From JBBECE01 sp040881985 (lineage in GTDB: Bacteria > Pseudomonadota > Alphaproteobacteria > Rhizobiales > Devosiaceae), in assembly GCA_040881985.1 (NCBI GenBank), contig JBBECE010000004.1, forward strand, positions 1-44,171: a stretch of 44,171 nt of DNA. Direction: 5' to 3'. Positions 1 to 5,975 of this stretch are shown here, piece after piece. Positions within the stretch are counted from its first letter, which is position 1. Every line of letters begins with the position of its first letter. The notes under the pieces were generated by a model. The model searched no databases and had not been told where the DNA came from. It was given only the letters and a program-made list of their open reading frames with translations. The position numbers were made by a program, and so were the translations under genes.

Positions 1-326
1 CGTTCGCCGCGCTCTCGGACGCCACCCGACGCGGCGTTCTGGAGCAGCTCGGACGCAAAGACGCTTCGATCACAGACCTTGCCGAGAAGTTCCAAATGAC
101 CCTCACGGGCATAAAGAAGCATGTCGGCGTCCTCGAGCAGGCGGGGCTCGTCACCACGCAGAAAGTTGGCCGCGTCCGGACCTGCAGGCTCGGCCTGCTC
201 GGGCTGGGAGAAGAAGCGGCCTGGATCGAGACTTACCGCCAGCTTTGGGAAGCACGCTTCAACGAGCTGGACCAAGTGATTGAGGAAATGAAGAGCAAGG
301 AGAAGGCCGATGGCCGAAGCAAGTAA
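1..326 (+). CDS. ArsR-family transcriptional regulator, 5' end outside window
   Basis: The reading frame is open from the first bases (phase starting at base 3) to the TAA at 324-326, so the start lies upstream. The visible part is a winged helix-turn-helix of the ArsR/SmtB type: 'LSDATRRGVLEQL', then 'ITDLAEKFQMTLTGIKKHV' and 'VLEQAGLV'. No cysteine-rich metal site is visible, so a metal sensor is unlikely. It overlaps the following SRPBCC gene by 17 bases, which implies translational coupling. ArsR proteins paired with SRPBCC/AHSA1 proteins usually repress their own operon; the ligand is unknown. A second such pair lies at 1347-2092. Confidence 0.85.
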   Translation, partial: FAALSDATRRGVLEQLGRKDASITDLAEKFQMTLTGIKKHVGVLEQAGLVTTQKVGRVRTCRLGLLGLGEEAAWIETYRQLWEARFNELDQVIEEMKSKEKADGRSK

Positions 327-828
327 GAGTGAGCCCGCCGCCGCGAAGAACAGCACAACGGCGGATCGCAAGTCCGACCGCGAGCTCGTCGTCACGCGAA
401 CTTTCAACGCCCCGCCGCGCGTTGTCTTCGAGGCCTGGACGACTCCCGCCTTGCTTCAGCGCTGGTGGGCACCGAAATCCATGGGCATCACATTTATTTC
501 CTGCGAGCTCGATGCGCGCACCGGCGGCAACTACCGTTTCGTCTTCGGCCATCCCGCCTTCGACAAGCCGATGGCGTTCTTCGGCAAATATATCGAGGTC
601 ACGCCCCACTCCCGCCTTGTCTGGACCAATGAAGAAGGCGGGGAAGGCGGCGCCGTCACCACCGTCACCTTCGAGGAAAAAGACGGAGAGACGCTGCTCG
701 TCATGCAAGACCTCTATCCCTCGAAGGAAGCCCTCGACGGCGCCATCTCCTCCGGCAGCACAGGCGACTTCAGCGAGACATTCGCGCAGCTGGACGAGCT
801 TCTCGTTACCCTGGGCGCGGGCGCGTGA
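310..828 (+). CDS. SRPBCC (AHSA1-like) domain protein
   Basis: A 172-residue protein with an SRPBCC/Bet v1-like fold of the AHSA1 type. The characteristic N-terminal strand and helix appear at about residues 28-60 ('VTRTFNAPPRVVFEAWT', 'LLQRWWAPKSM'), followed by 'SRLVWTNEE' and the C-terminal helix 'GDFSETFAQLDELL'. The first ~25 residues are a charged, Ala/Ser-rich extension. The family forms a hydrophobic ligand cavity; substrates of these stand-alone members are mostly unknown, so no reaction is claimed. It overlaps the ArsR gene and is almost certainly co-transcribed with it. Confidence 0.85.
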   Translation: MAEASKSEPAAAKNSTTADRKSDRELVVTRTFNAPPRVVFEAWTTPALLQRWWAPKSMGITFISCELDARTGGNYRFVFGHPAFDKPMAFFGKYIEVTPHSRLVWTNEEGGEGGAVTTVTFEEKDGETLLVMQDLYPSKEALDGAISSGSTGDFSETFAQLDELLVTLGAGA

Positions 829-1114
829 CGGACATCAAGCCGTCGATCACGCGGTTGGCCGCCCCCTGACGGCTTCATTCGCTTGGCTTCACCCGGGCCA
901 CAGCCTAGGCCAGGTTCACGTCGCACGCCGCCGGGCGCAACGCGGGTGTTTCAATGGCCAGTCCGCAAAATCGCGCCAGTCAATTGCTCAACCGCCCCGC
1001 ATCGCCGCAGCTGCAGCCGGAAGATGTCCTGGACAATCTGTCGAAGCCGGGGCTTGCCGTTCGACTACACAGGCAGGGCAAGCAGCCCTGTCGAAAGCCG
1101 CGAGAGGAAGAGCC
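829..1114. other. Intergenic stretch with small hairpins, no convincing gene
   Basis: These 286 bases separate the first SRPBCC gene from the broken YCII gene. A perfect stem CAGGGC-AAGCA-GCCCTG lies at 1074-1090, and AAGCC-GG-GGCTT lies just upstream. The string CTGTCGAA occurs twice, near 1038 and 1089. A 54-codon frame (954-1118) overlaps the YCII start in an ATGA, but its composition is not protein-like and I do not call it. The structure could be a terminator or a repeat remnant. Confidence 0.4.
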
Positions 1115-1210
1115 ATGACAAAGTATCTGGTCGTCATTTTCCATCCCGACGATTATGACCCGTTCGCCGCCCGGGACGATCGAATGGGAGTAGCCGAAAA
1201 CATTGGCTAG
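1115..1210 (+). pseudogene. YCII-related protein, N-terminal fragment cut at the guaA-tail repeat
   Basis: The ATG at 1115 follows a good Shine-Dalgarno (GAGGAAG). The first ~16 residues, 'MTKYLVVIFHPDDYDP', match the N-terminus of YCII-related small proteins, which form a ferredoxin-like fold. After that the frame enters the 55-bp guaA-tail repeat at 1166 and stops at 1210. Normal members are ~100-130 residues, so more than 80% is missing. The upstream ArsR-SRPBCC genes commonly have YCII neighbours, which supports the call. The break coincides with the repeat, so the loss probably came with recombination there. Confidence 0.55.
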
Positions 1211-1220
1211 CAATTGGCGG
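1166..1220 (+). repeat. guaA 3'-end direct repeat, copy 1 (att-like)
   Basis: The plus strand encodes Pro-Pro-Gly-Thr-Ile-Glu-Trp-Glu-stop, the invariant C-terminus of GMP synthase, followed by a GCCGAAAAC block. It matches copy 2 at 3519-3573 at about 49 of 55 positions. No guaA coding sequence precedes it here; instead it abuts the broken YCII gene on the left and a broken NAD(P)-binding gene on the right. The guaA 3' end is a known target of tyrosine-recombinase islands, so this is read as an att scar. Confidence 0.7.
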
Positions 1221-1264
1221 ACGGCGCGCCCCACATGGCCGGTGGCTCCTGTGACGAGGATCAT
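1205..1264 (-). pseudogene. NAD(P)-binding (NmrA/SDR-like) protein, N-terminal fragment
   Basis: On the minus strand an ATG at 1264, preceded by a purine-rich GGAAGGTGGAGC, opens 'MILVTGATGHVGRAVRQLLA'. This is the GxxGxxG dinucleotide-binding start of NmrA-like or atypical SDR proteins. The frame then runs into the guaA-tail repeat and loses homology; about 95% of a normal ~280-residue protein is missing. The last ~4 residues fall inside the repeat copy, so the exact junction is uncertain by about a dozen bases. It is divergent from the ArsR gene at 1347. Confidence 0.55.
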
Positions 1265-1285
1265 GGTGCCGCTCCACCTTCCCGC

Positions 1286-1315
1286 TTGACTCACACATAT
1301 CCCGGCGGCTATACG
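1286..1315 (+). promoter_or_regulatory. Sigma-70-type promoter of the ArsR-SRPBCC operon
   Basis: TTGACT at 1286-1291 and TATACG at 1310-1315 are separated by 18 bases. They place the transcription start near 1322, about 25 bases before the ArsR ATG at 1347. The match is good for an alphaproteobacterial housekeeping promoter. No transcript data support it. Confidence 0.5.
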
Positions 1316-1322
1316 TCAATCA

Positions 1323-1338
1323 ATAGCCAACGAGTTAT
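1323..1338 (+). promoter_or_regulatory. Candidate ArsR operator
   Basis: An imperfect inverted repeat, ATAGC-N6-GTTAT, sits at the predicted transcription start and 8 bases before the ArsR ATG. That position suits autorepression by the encoded regulator. The arms are short and one base is mismatched, so this is a suggestion only. Confidence 0.28.
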
Positions 1339-1346
1339 ATGTCCCG

Positions 1347-1670
1347 ATGCCGAATGCCCACGACGTGCTCTTCAGAACGCTCGCCGATCCGACTCGGCGG
1401 GCTCTCTTCGAACGAATGTGCCGCGAAGGAGAGCAGACGGTCGGGGCTCTGACGGCTCAGGCCGGGGTCTCGCAACCGGCCGTCTCAAAGCATCTCGGGG
1501 TCCTGAAGCAGGCCGGGCTGGTGCGCGACCGCCACGAAGGTCGCCACACGCACTATAGCGCGCAGCTCGGCGCCTTGGCCCCGCTGATCGACTGGACAGG
1601 CCAGATGGCCGGGTTCTGGCAGAGCCGGTTCGACGACCTCGAAGACCTGCTGAAAAGGATGGACCAATGA
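1347..1670 (+). CDS. ArsR-family transcriptional regulator
   Basis: A complete 107-residue ArsR protein. The winged helix-turn-helix spans about residues 8-85: 'LFRTLADPTRRALFERM', then 'GVSQPAVSKHLGVLKQAGLV' as turn plus recognition helix, and 'DRHEGRHTHYSA' as wing. The C-terminal helix 'FWQSRFDDLEDLLKRM' is the usual dimerisation/contact helix of SRPBCC-linked ArsR proteins. There is one cysteine only, so metal sensing is unlikely. It overlaps the next gene by 4 bases (ATGA). It is the second ArsR-SRPBCC pair within 2.1 kb. Confidence 0.92.
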   Translation: MPNAHDVLFRTLADPTRRALFERMCREGEQTVGALTAQAGVSQPAVSKHLGVLKQAGLVRDRHEGRHTHYSAQLGALAPLIDWTGQMAGFWQSRFDDLEDLLKRMDQ

Positions 1671-2092
1671 GCGAAACATCGACCGAAACGCGCTCCGTCG
1701 TGGTCGAACGGGAGGTAGCTTTTCCGCCGGAAAAGATCTGGCGCGCGCTCACCCAACCACACCTGATCGAGGAGTGGCTCATGAAGAACGACTTCAGACC
1801 TGTCGCGGGCCACAAGTTCAATCTGCGCAGGGATGCGCGGCCCGATGTGAGCGTCGTTATTGACTGTGAGGTCCTGACAGTCGAGCCGAACAAAACGCTG
1901 GCCTACACATGGGCGGCCTTCGGTCTCGAGAGTATCGTCACGTTCACGCTCACGCCGACGAGCACGGGGACCCATCTGCGCATGGAGCAGTCCGGTTTCC
2001 GGCGCGACCAGGAGCAGGCCTATCGGGGCGCCAAGGCAGCCTGGAAGCAGTTCATGGCCGCTTTGGAGCAGGTCCTCGCGAAGGGGCATTGA
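1667..2092 (+). CDS. SRPBCC (AHSA1-like) domain protein
   Basis: A 141-residue single-domain SRPBCC protein. Typical landmarks are 'VEREVAFPPEKIWRALT' (residues ~12-28), 'LIEEWLMKNDF', 'TLAYTWAA' and the closing helix 'AYRGAKAAWKQFMAALEQVL'. It lacks the long N-terminal tail of the SRPBCC protein at 310-828, and the two are clearly divergent rather than a recent copy. It is translationally coupled to the ArsR gene (ATGA overlap). The ligand or reaction is not known. Confidence 0.9.
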   Translation: MSETSTETRSVVVEREVAFPPEKIWRALTQPHLIEEWLMKNDFRPVAGHKFNLRRDARPDVSVVIDCEVLTVEPNKTLAYTWAAFGLESIVTFTLTPTSTGTHLRMEQSGFRRDQEQAYRGAKAAWKQFMAALEQVLAKGH

Positions 2093-2167
2093 ACGACAAA
2101 CGCCGCAACCTGATCCCCATCACCCAACCGGCGCCCTGGTAGAGGCCAAAGGCAGGAGGAATTTCAA

Positions 2168-2617
2168 ATGAAAAGCACGAGCAAGTCCACGAAGAGCGCC
2201 AAGGCAAGACCGGCGAAGGTCTTCTCGGACGTCGAGCTGGAGGCGATGAGGGACACCAAGTCAGAGCGTCGGCGAACTGGCAAGGCGGACGGCGAACACG
2301 ACCTGCTCGCCAGGATCGCCGCGATGAAGCAGCCGGATCGCGCCCTGGCCGAACGAATCCATGCCATCGTCAAGACCAACGCGCCGAGCCTTTCGCCGAA
2401 GACCTGGTATGGCATGCCGGCCTACGCGAAGGATGGCAAGAACATCTGCTTCTTCCAGAGCGGGCAGAAGTTCAAGACGCGCTACGCGACCTTTGGCTTT
2501 GCCGAAGCGGCGAAACTCGACGACGGCAATATGTGGCCGACCGCCTTCGCCCTGCTGAAGCTCACCGCCGCCGACGAAGCGAGAATCGTCGCGCTCTTGA
2601 AGAAAGCTGTCGGCTGA
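2168..2617 (+). CDS. DUF1801 (YdhG/iron-chaperone-like fold) protein
   Basis: A 149-residue protein with a Lys/Ser/Thr-rich N-terminal tail (residues 1-50) and a DUF1801-type domain: 'DRALAERIHAIVKTNAPSL', 'KTWYGMPAYAKDGKNICFF', then 'RYATFGFAEAAKLDDGNMWP'. The Shine-Dalgarno is unusually strong (AGGAGGAA, 8 bases before ATG). DUF1801 proteins share the CyaY/YdhG-like fold, but their biochemical role is unsettled. It lies 75 bases after the SRPBCC gene on the same strand and is probably in the same operon. It differs from the next DUF1801 protein in sequence. Confidence 0.8.
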   Translation: MKSTSKSTKSAKARPAKVFSDVELEAMRDTKSERRRTGKADGEHDLLARIAAMKQPDRALAERIHAIVKTNAPSLSPKTWYGMPAYAKDGKNICFFQSGQKFKTRYATFGFAEAAKLDDGNMWPTAFALLKLTAADEARIVALLKKAVG

Positions 2618-2651
2618 GGGCGAAGCTCGTCACTCAGCCCGCAATCGGCGA

Positions 2652-3059
2652 ATGAACCCATCGGAACGCGTTGATCGGCTGATCGCAGAACGCCCGGACT
2701 GGCGTGGCAAAACGCTCGCCGGCATTCGCAGGGCCATCCTTGAGGCCGACCGGGAGATCATCGAGGAATGGAAGTGGATGGGAAGTCCCGTTTGGTCACG
2801 CGACGGCATCATCGCGGTCGGCAACGCCCACAAAGATAAGGTGAAGCTTACCTTTTCCCACGGGGCGAGCCTCCCCGATCCGGACAAGCTCTTCAACGCG
2901 GGGTTCGGAGGCAGGGTTTGGCGAGCGATCGATGTTTTCGAGGGCGACAAGATCAATGAGCGTGCTCTAAAAAATCTCGTCCGAGCCGCTGTTGATTACA
3001 ATCAGATCAAGAAATTGAAGAAAAAAGCGCCGGCCTCGCTCAATCGCCGGAAGCGCTGA
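2652..3059 (+). CDS. DUF1801 protein with C-terminus formed from IS remnant
   Basis: A 135-residue DUF1801 protein: 'RVDRLIAERPDWRGKTLAGI', 'EIIEEWKWMGSPVWSRDG', 'AHKDKVKLTFSHGASLPDP', 'ALKNLVRAAVDYN'. The domain is complete to about residue 117. The last ~18 residues ('KKKAPASLNRRKR') are read antisense through the transposase remnant at 3023-3220, so the original stop has been replaced. The gene starts 34 bases after the preceding DUF1801 gene. The protein may still fold and function, since the altered part is only the tail. Confidence 0.75.
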   Translation: MNPSERVDRLIAERPDWRGKTLAGIRRAILEADREIIEEWKWMGSPVWSRDGIIAVGNAHKDKVKLTFSHGASLPDPDKLFNAGFGGRVWRAIDVFEGDKINERALKNLVRAAVDYNQIKKLKKKAPASLNRRKR

Positions 3060-3220
3060 TAGACCGTCATCCAATCACCGTACTTCTCTGGCAAATCGCG
3101 CCACGGCGCCTCCGTTCTGCCAGTGAAGTATGGGCGGATGCGCCACAAGATGCCATTGCCGATCCGCCGATTGTCGAACGCGGGCCGGCGCTTGCGTCCT
3201 CGCCCCGTCCGCTCTCCGCT
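3023..3220 (-). mobile_element. IS5-family transposase N-terminal remnant
   Basis: On the minus strand the frame reads 'DNRRIGNGILWRIR' and, after a short insertion, 'EAPWRDLPEKYGDWMTVYQR' and 'FRRLSEAGAF'. This is the conserved N-terminal part (DUF4096-like) of IS5-type transposases. The DDE catalytic region is absent and no terminal inverted repeats were recognised. The remnant runs antisense into the end of the DUF1801 gene. Bases 3221-3375 beyond it hold nothing I recognise. Confidence 0.65.
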
Positions 3221-3375
3221 TCGCTCGGGTCGCCGCGAATCAATCCTGCCTCCCTCCAGGAGGCATTCTTGAATCCAAGCCCGAGTCGCGCGCCAACCAC
3301 TTTGTAAACAGCGCCTGGGCGGCAATGGAATGGACAATGGGCCGCCCCGAGGCTCGGTTCGGTTGACGGCATATT

Positions 3376-3546
3376 GGCGCGCTGCGCGCGGTGACCTCGA
3401 TCGATGGCATGACGGCCGACGTCTACCCGTTCGAGATGGGCTTCCTCGGCCACGCCGCCACCCGGATCGTCAACGAAGTCGCGGGCATCAACCGGGTGGT
3501 CTATGATGTGATGTCGAGGCCGCCGGGGACGATCGAGTGGGAGTAG
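3376..3546 (+). pseudogene. guaA: guaA (GMP synthase) C-terminal remnant
   Basis: The frame encodes the last ~57 codons of GMP synthase: 'ALRAVTSIDGMTADVYPF', 'GHAATRIVNEVAGINRVVYD', 'PPGTIEWE' stop. This is the dimerisation domain end of a protein normally ~520 residues long. A stop codon lies just upstream (3364) and no further GuaA homology precedes it, so it cannot make GMP synthase. A complete guaA must exist elsewhere. It contains repeat copy 2 at its end. The remnant is much longer than a minimal att core, which suggests recombination between islands or an imprecise deletion. Confidence 0.85.
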
Positions 3547-3573
3547 GCGAAAACATGGGTGAGCAATTGGCGG
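3519..3573 (+). repeat. guaA 3'-end direct repeat, copy 2 (att-like)
   Basis: This is the partner of 1166-1220, in direct orientation and offset by 2353 bases. The differences are scattered single bases, so the copies are not a recent duplication. It covers the last codons and stop of the guaA remnant plus the start codon region of the acyltransferase gene. Its left boundary is set by where the two copies stop matching; the right boundary (CAATTGGCGG) is less certain. Confidence 0.7.
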
Positions 3574-4703
3574 CCACCGCCCCGGCGCGCGCCGTCCCGC
3601 TCGCGCGCTACTATTGGGTCGACCTGCTGCGCGGGCTCGCCGCGGTGATGGTCCTCATCCGCCACTACCAGGATTTCTACCTGCCCCGGCCGGGCATCAT
3701 GCAATACGCCCATCCCGAGGAGCAGCCTTTCTATTCGCTGCTCTGGCCGCTTTACGACTATGGGATGGTGGCGGTCGCGCTGTTCTGGATGATTTCGGGC
3801 TTCGTCTTCACCACCGTTTATCTCGACCAGAAGCCCACCGCCCGCGCCTTCGTCGTAACGCGTTTCGCCCGGCTCTATCCGCTGCATTTCGCCACCCTTG
3901 TCATCGTAGCGGTGTTGCAGGCAATCAGTGTCCAGGCCCTCGGCACCTCCCAGGTGCTCGAGCACAACGACGCCTGGCACTTCCTGCTCAATCTCCTCTT
4001 CATCTCGAACTGGGGCTTCGAGGCGGGTTACAGTTTCAACGGGCCGATCTGGTCGGTCTCGGTCGAGATTTTCATCTACATCCTGTTCTTCCTTGGTCTC
4101 GGCCTCATCAACCGATTTCGCTGGATCGCGGTGACGCTCGCGGCGGTCGTCAGCCTCGCCCTGCTGCTCATGGGCGCCCCGCTCTGGTTCTCCGCTTGCG
4201 GGCTGGGGTTCTTTCTCGGCAGCGCCATGTGTTTCCTCCATCGCCGGCTGGCGCGCATGCCCGGCCCGACGCTTGTCGCGGCACTGGCCGTCGGCATACT
4301 CGGGCTGGTCGCGGTCGGGCTGACCCCGGGCTACTACGAAAAACTCGTGCCGCTCATCATCTCGTTCTGCGCCGTCATCGTCGCCGCCGCCGCCGCCGAC
4401 CAGATCGACGATTTGGGCATCGCCAGACGCTTCCGCCTCATCGGCGACATGACCTACTCGATTTATCTCTGCCACCTGCCGTTGCAGATCGCGGTGCTGC
4501 TGGTGATGACCGCCTTCGGCCTCGACAAGCCGGCGATCGCCTCGACCGGCGCCTTCTTCTTTGGCTTCAACGCGCTGGTGTTCGTCGTGTCCTGGGCCTC
4601 GTACCGGTATTTCGAGCGGCCGGCGCGCGACTATTTCAGGCGGTTCGCCTCCTCGCCCGTCGCGGCGTCGTCCGTCGCCACCGCCAGCCCCTCGGCCAAA
4701 TAG
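3555..4703 (+). CDS. Acyltransferase family 3 membrane protein (OafA/NodX-like)
   Basis: A 382-residue integral membrane protein with about ten hydrophobic segments. The N-terminus has the family signature 'WVDLLRGLAAVMVLIRHYQD', with the conserved Arg-His pair, and the end has 'SYRYFERPARDYFRRF'. Such proteins O-acylate cell-surface glycans using cytoplasmic acyl-CoA. The ATG at 3555 is chosen; a GTG at 3537 would place the start inside the guaA coding end. The start lies within repeat copy 2, so its upstream region is island-derived. The last ~25 residues are read antisense to a gene remnant on the other strand. Confidence 0.88.
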   Translation: MGEQLAATAPARAVPLARYYWVDLLRGLAAVMVLIRHYQDFYLPRPGIMQYAHPEEQPFYSLLWPLYDYGMVAVALFWMISGFVFTTVYLDQKPTARAFVVTRFARLYPLHFATLVIVAVLQAISVQALGTSQVLEHNDAWHFLLNLLFISNWGFEAGYSFNGPIWSVSVEIFIYILFFLGLGLINRFRWIAVTLAAVVSLALLLMGAPLWFSACGLGFFLGSAMCFLHRRLARMPGPTLVAALAVGILGLVAVGLTPGYYEKLVPLIISFCAVIVAAAAADQIDDLGIARRFRLIGDMTYSIYLCHLPLQIAVLLVMTAFGLDKPAIASTGAFFFGFNALVFVVSWASYRYFERPARDYFRRFASSPVAASSVATASPSAK

Positions 4704-4795
4704 ACCGCGAACCATTCCCGCGGCTTTCCCCAGTCGCGGCTGAGCGTTTCGAGATAGCGCAGCGTGGCGAACCGGTCGGTGGGCGCGGCCGCGGG
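4631..4795 (-). pseudogene. Possible C-terminal remnant of an unidentified gene
   Basis: The minus strand has a closed 54-codon frame with no start codon. It begins straight after an in-frame TAA and ends with TAG at 4631. The residues look protein-like: 'TDRFATLRYLETLSRDWGKP', 'REWFAVYLAEGLAVATDD'. It overlaps the acyltransferase 3' end by 73 bases. I do not recognise the family. It may be the end of a gene once downstream of the LABN gene that lost its front part. It could also be a chance frame. Confidence 0.35.
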
Positions 4796-4814
4796 TTACA
4801 AGGAGCGCGTGCGG

Positions 4815-5132
4815 TCACGCGCTTGGCGGCGTCCGCCGCCTATGCAGCCAGATCAGGTAGATGTTGCGCGCATAGATAAGGAGTCCCATCGCTTGTCCGA
4901 CGATGAAAACCGGATCGCCTCGATACACCGCATAGGTCAGGAGCATCGCCCCGCCGCCGAAGGAGAAGTACCAAAACGCCTCCGGCATCACCGAGGCACG
5001 GGCCCGCTCGCTGGCGATCCACTGCACCAGGAAGCGCGCGGCAAAAAGGCTCTGCGCCAGGAACCCCACGCAGATCCAGACGAGTTCGCCGGTCGATATC
5101 GCCGACCACCATTGGGAAAGAGAGTTGAACAA
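4815..5132 (-). CDS. Lipid-A-biosynthesis N-terminal domain (LABN) membrane protein
   Basis: A small membrane protein of about 105 residues from a TTG start at 5132. A longer frame from 5252 exists but overlaps the upstream glycosyltransferase and lacks homology. The core reads 'GFLAQSLFAARFLVQWIASE', then 'VMPEAFWYFSFGGGAMLLTY' and 'GQAMGLLIYARNIYLIWLHR', which is the three-helix LABN domain. Stand-alone LABN proteins occur beside GT2 and GT39/GT83 enzymes and are thought to help handle lipid-linked sugars. It follows the GT2 gene by 37 bases in the same direction. The precise role is inferred only. Confidence 0.8.
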   Translation of the reverse strand: MFNSLSQWWSAISTGELVWICVGFLAQSLFAARFLVQWIASERARASVMPEAFWYFSFGGGAMLLTYAVYRGDPVFIVGQAMGLLIYARNIYLIWLHRRRTPPSA

Positions 5133-5169
5133 GACATCACACTCGTTGCGGTTTGGGGGGAGGGCGGCG

Positions 5170-5895
5170 TTACCGGCGCGCGTCTTCGGTGAACTCGACT
5201 TCGACCATGCGGCGCAACAGCCAACCGACGCCGACGAGATCGTATAGGCCAATCAACGCGCGATTGAAATTGCTGTATTTCGATACCCCGGCGCGCCGCG
5301 GCCGGTCGTTCACGGGCAGGTAGGCAGTCTTGTATCCGCGCGCCAGGAACAGCGCCGGCAGGTAGCGGTGGATCCCTCTGAATGCCGGCAGGTCGACCAG
5401 CGCATCGCGCCACATCACCTTGATGCCGCAACCGGTATCCGGACAATCGTCGCGCAGAACCCAGCGACGGATCGTATTGGCCACTCGCGACGCGGTCCGT
5501 TTGGACCCGGTGGCCCAGCGCCGGGCGCGAATGCCGCCAACCAGCGCCGGCCCATCGCCGCCCGGCGCCGCAAGCGCCGACACGAGCGTCGCGATGTCGC
5601 GCGGGTCATTCTGCCCGTCGCCGTCGAGGGTGGCGATCACCGCGAACCGGGCCGCCCGCGCCCCGGTCAACAGCGCCGCGCTCTGTCCGGCGTGTCGTCG
5701 GTGACGCAAACATCGCAATTGCGGGGTGTTGGAGAGCAGCGAGGCAACTTCCGACGCGGTGCCGTCGGTCGATGCATCGTCGACAACGATGATCTCGCCG
5801 AGCATGTCCGCTTCCACGAGCGCGACGATCTCTGAGACCAGCCCGGCGATGTTGCCTTGCTCATTGAAGGCTGGAATAACGATGGAAAGCTGCAT
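5170..5895 (-). CDS. Polyprenyl-phosphate glycosyltransferase, GT2 (DPM1/ArnC-like)
   Basis: A 241-residue GT2 enzyme from the ATG at 5895 ('MQLSIVIPAFNEQGNI'); an ATG at 5949 would add 18 unconserved residues. The nucleotide-sugar site is seen in 'EIIVVDDASTDGT' and the metal-binding acidic motif in 'ATLDGDGQNDP'. 'DTGCGIKVMWRDAL' and 'RGIHRYLPALFLARGY' are typical of the dolichyl-phosphate-mannose synthase-like branch. No C-terminal membrane helices are present. It likely transfers a sugar to undecaprenyl phosphate for the divergent ArnT-like transferase. In rhizobia the equivalent RgtE makes the lipid-linked galacturonic acid donor, but the sugar here is unknown. Confidence 0.87.
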   Translation of the reverse strand: MQLSIVIPAFNEQGNIAGLVSEIVALVEADMLGEIIVVDDASTDGTASEVASLLSNTPQLRCLRHRRHAGQSAALLTGARAARFAVIATLDGDGQNDPRDIATLVSALAAPGGDGPALVGGIRARRWATGSKRTASRVANTIRRWVLRDDCPDTGCGIKVMWRDALVDLPAFRGIHRYLPALFLARGYKTAYLPVNDRPRRAGVSKYSNFNRALIGLYDLVGVGWLLRRMVEVEFTEDARR

Positions 5896-5975
5896 CGGCG
5901 CTTCGCCCAATCCGAACCTGCGCGGGATCGGCAAGACTGATAGACACATTTTCAGCCCAACGTCGAGACCGCACC

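Noticed and set aside
954..1118. 54-codon frame ending in an ATGA overlap with the broken YCII gene
   Set aside because: The composition is not protein-like, there is no clear Shine-Dalgarno, and the region is hairpin-rich non-coding sequence.
980..1264. A full-length protein reading from the NAD(P)-binding start through the guaA-tail repeat
   Set aside because: After about 20 residues the frame is the reverse of the guaA tail (giving YSHSIVPGG) and of the YCII fragment, so it is a chimera, not a gene.
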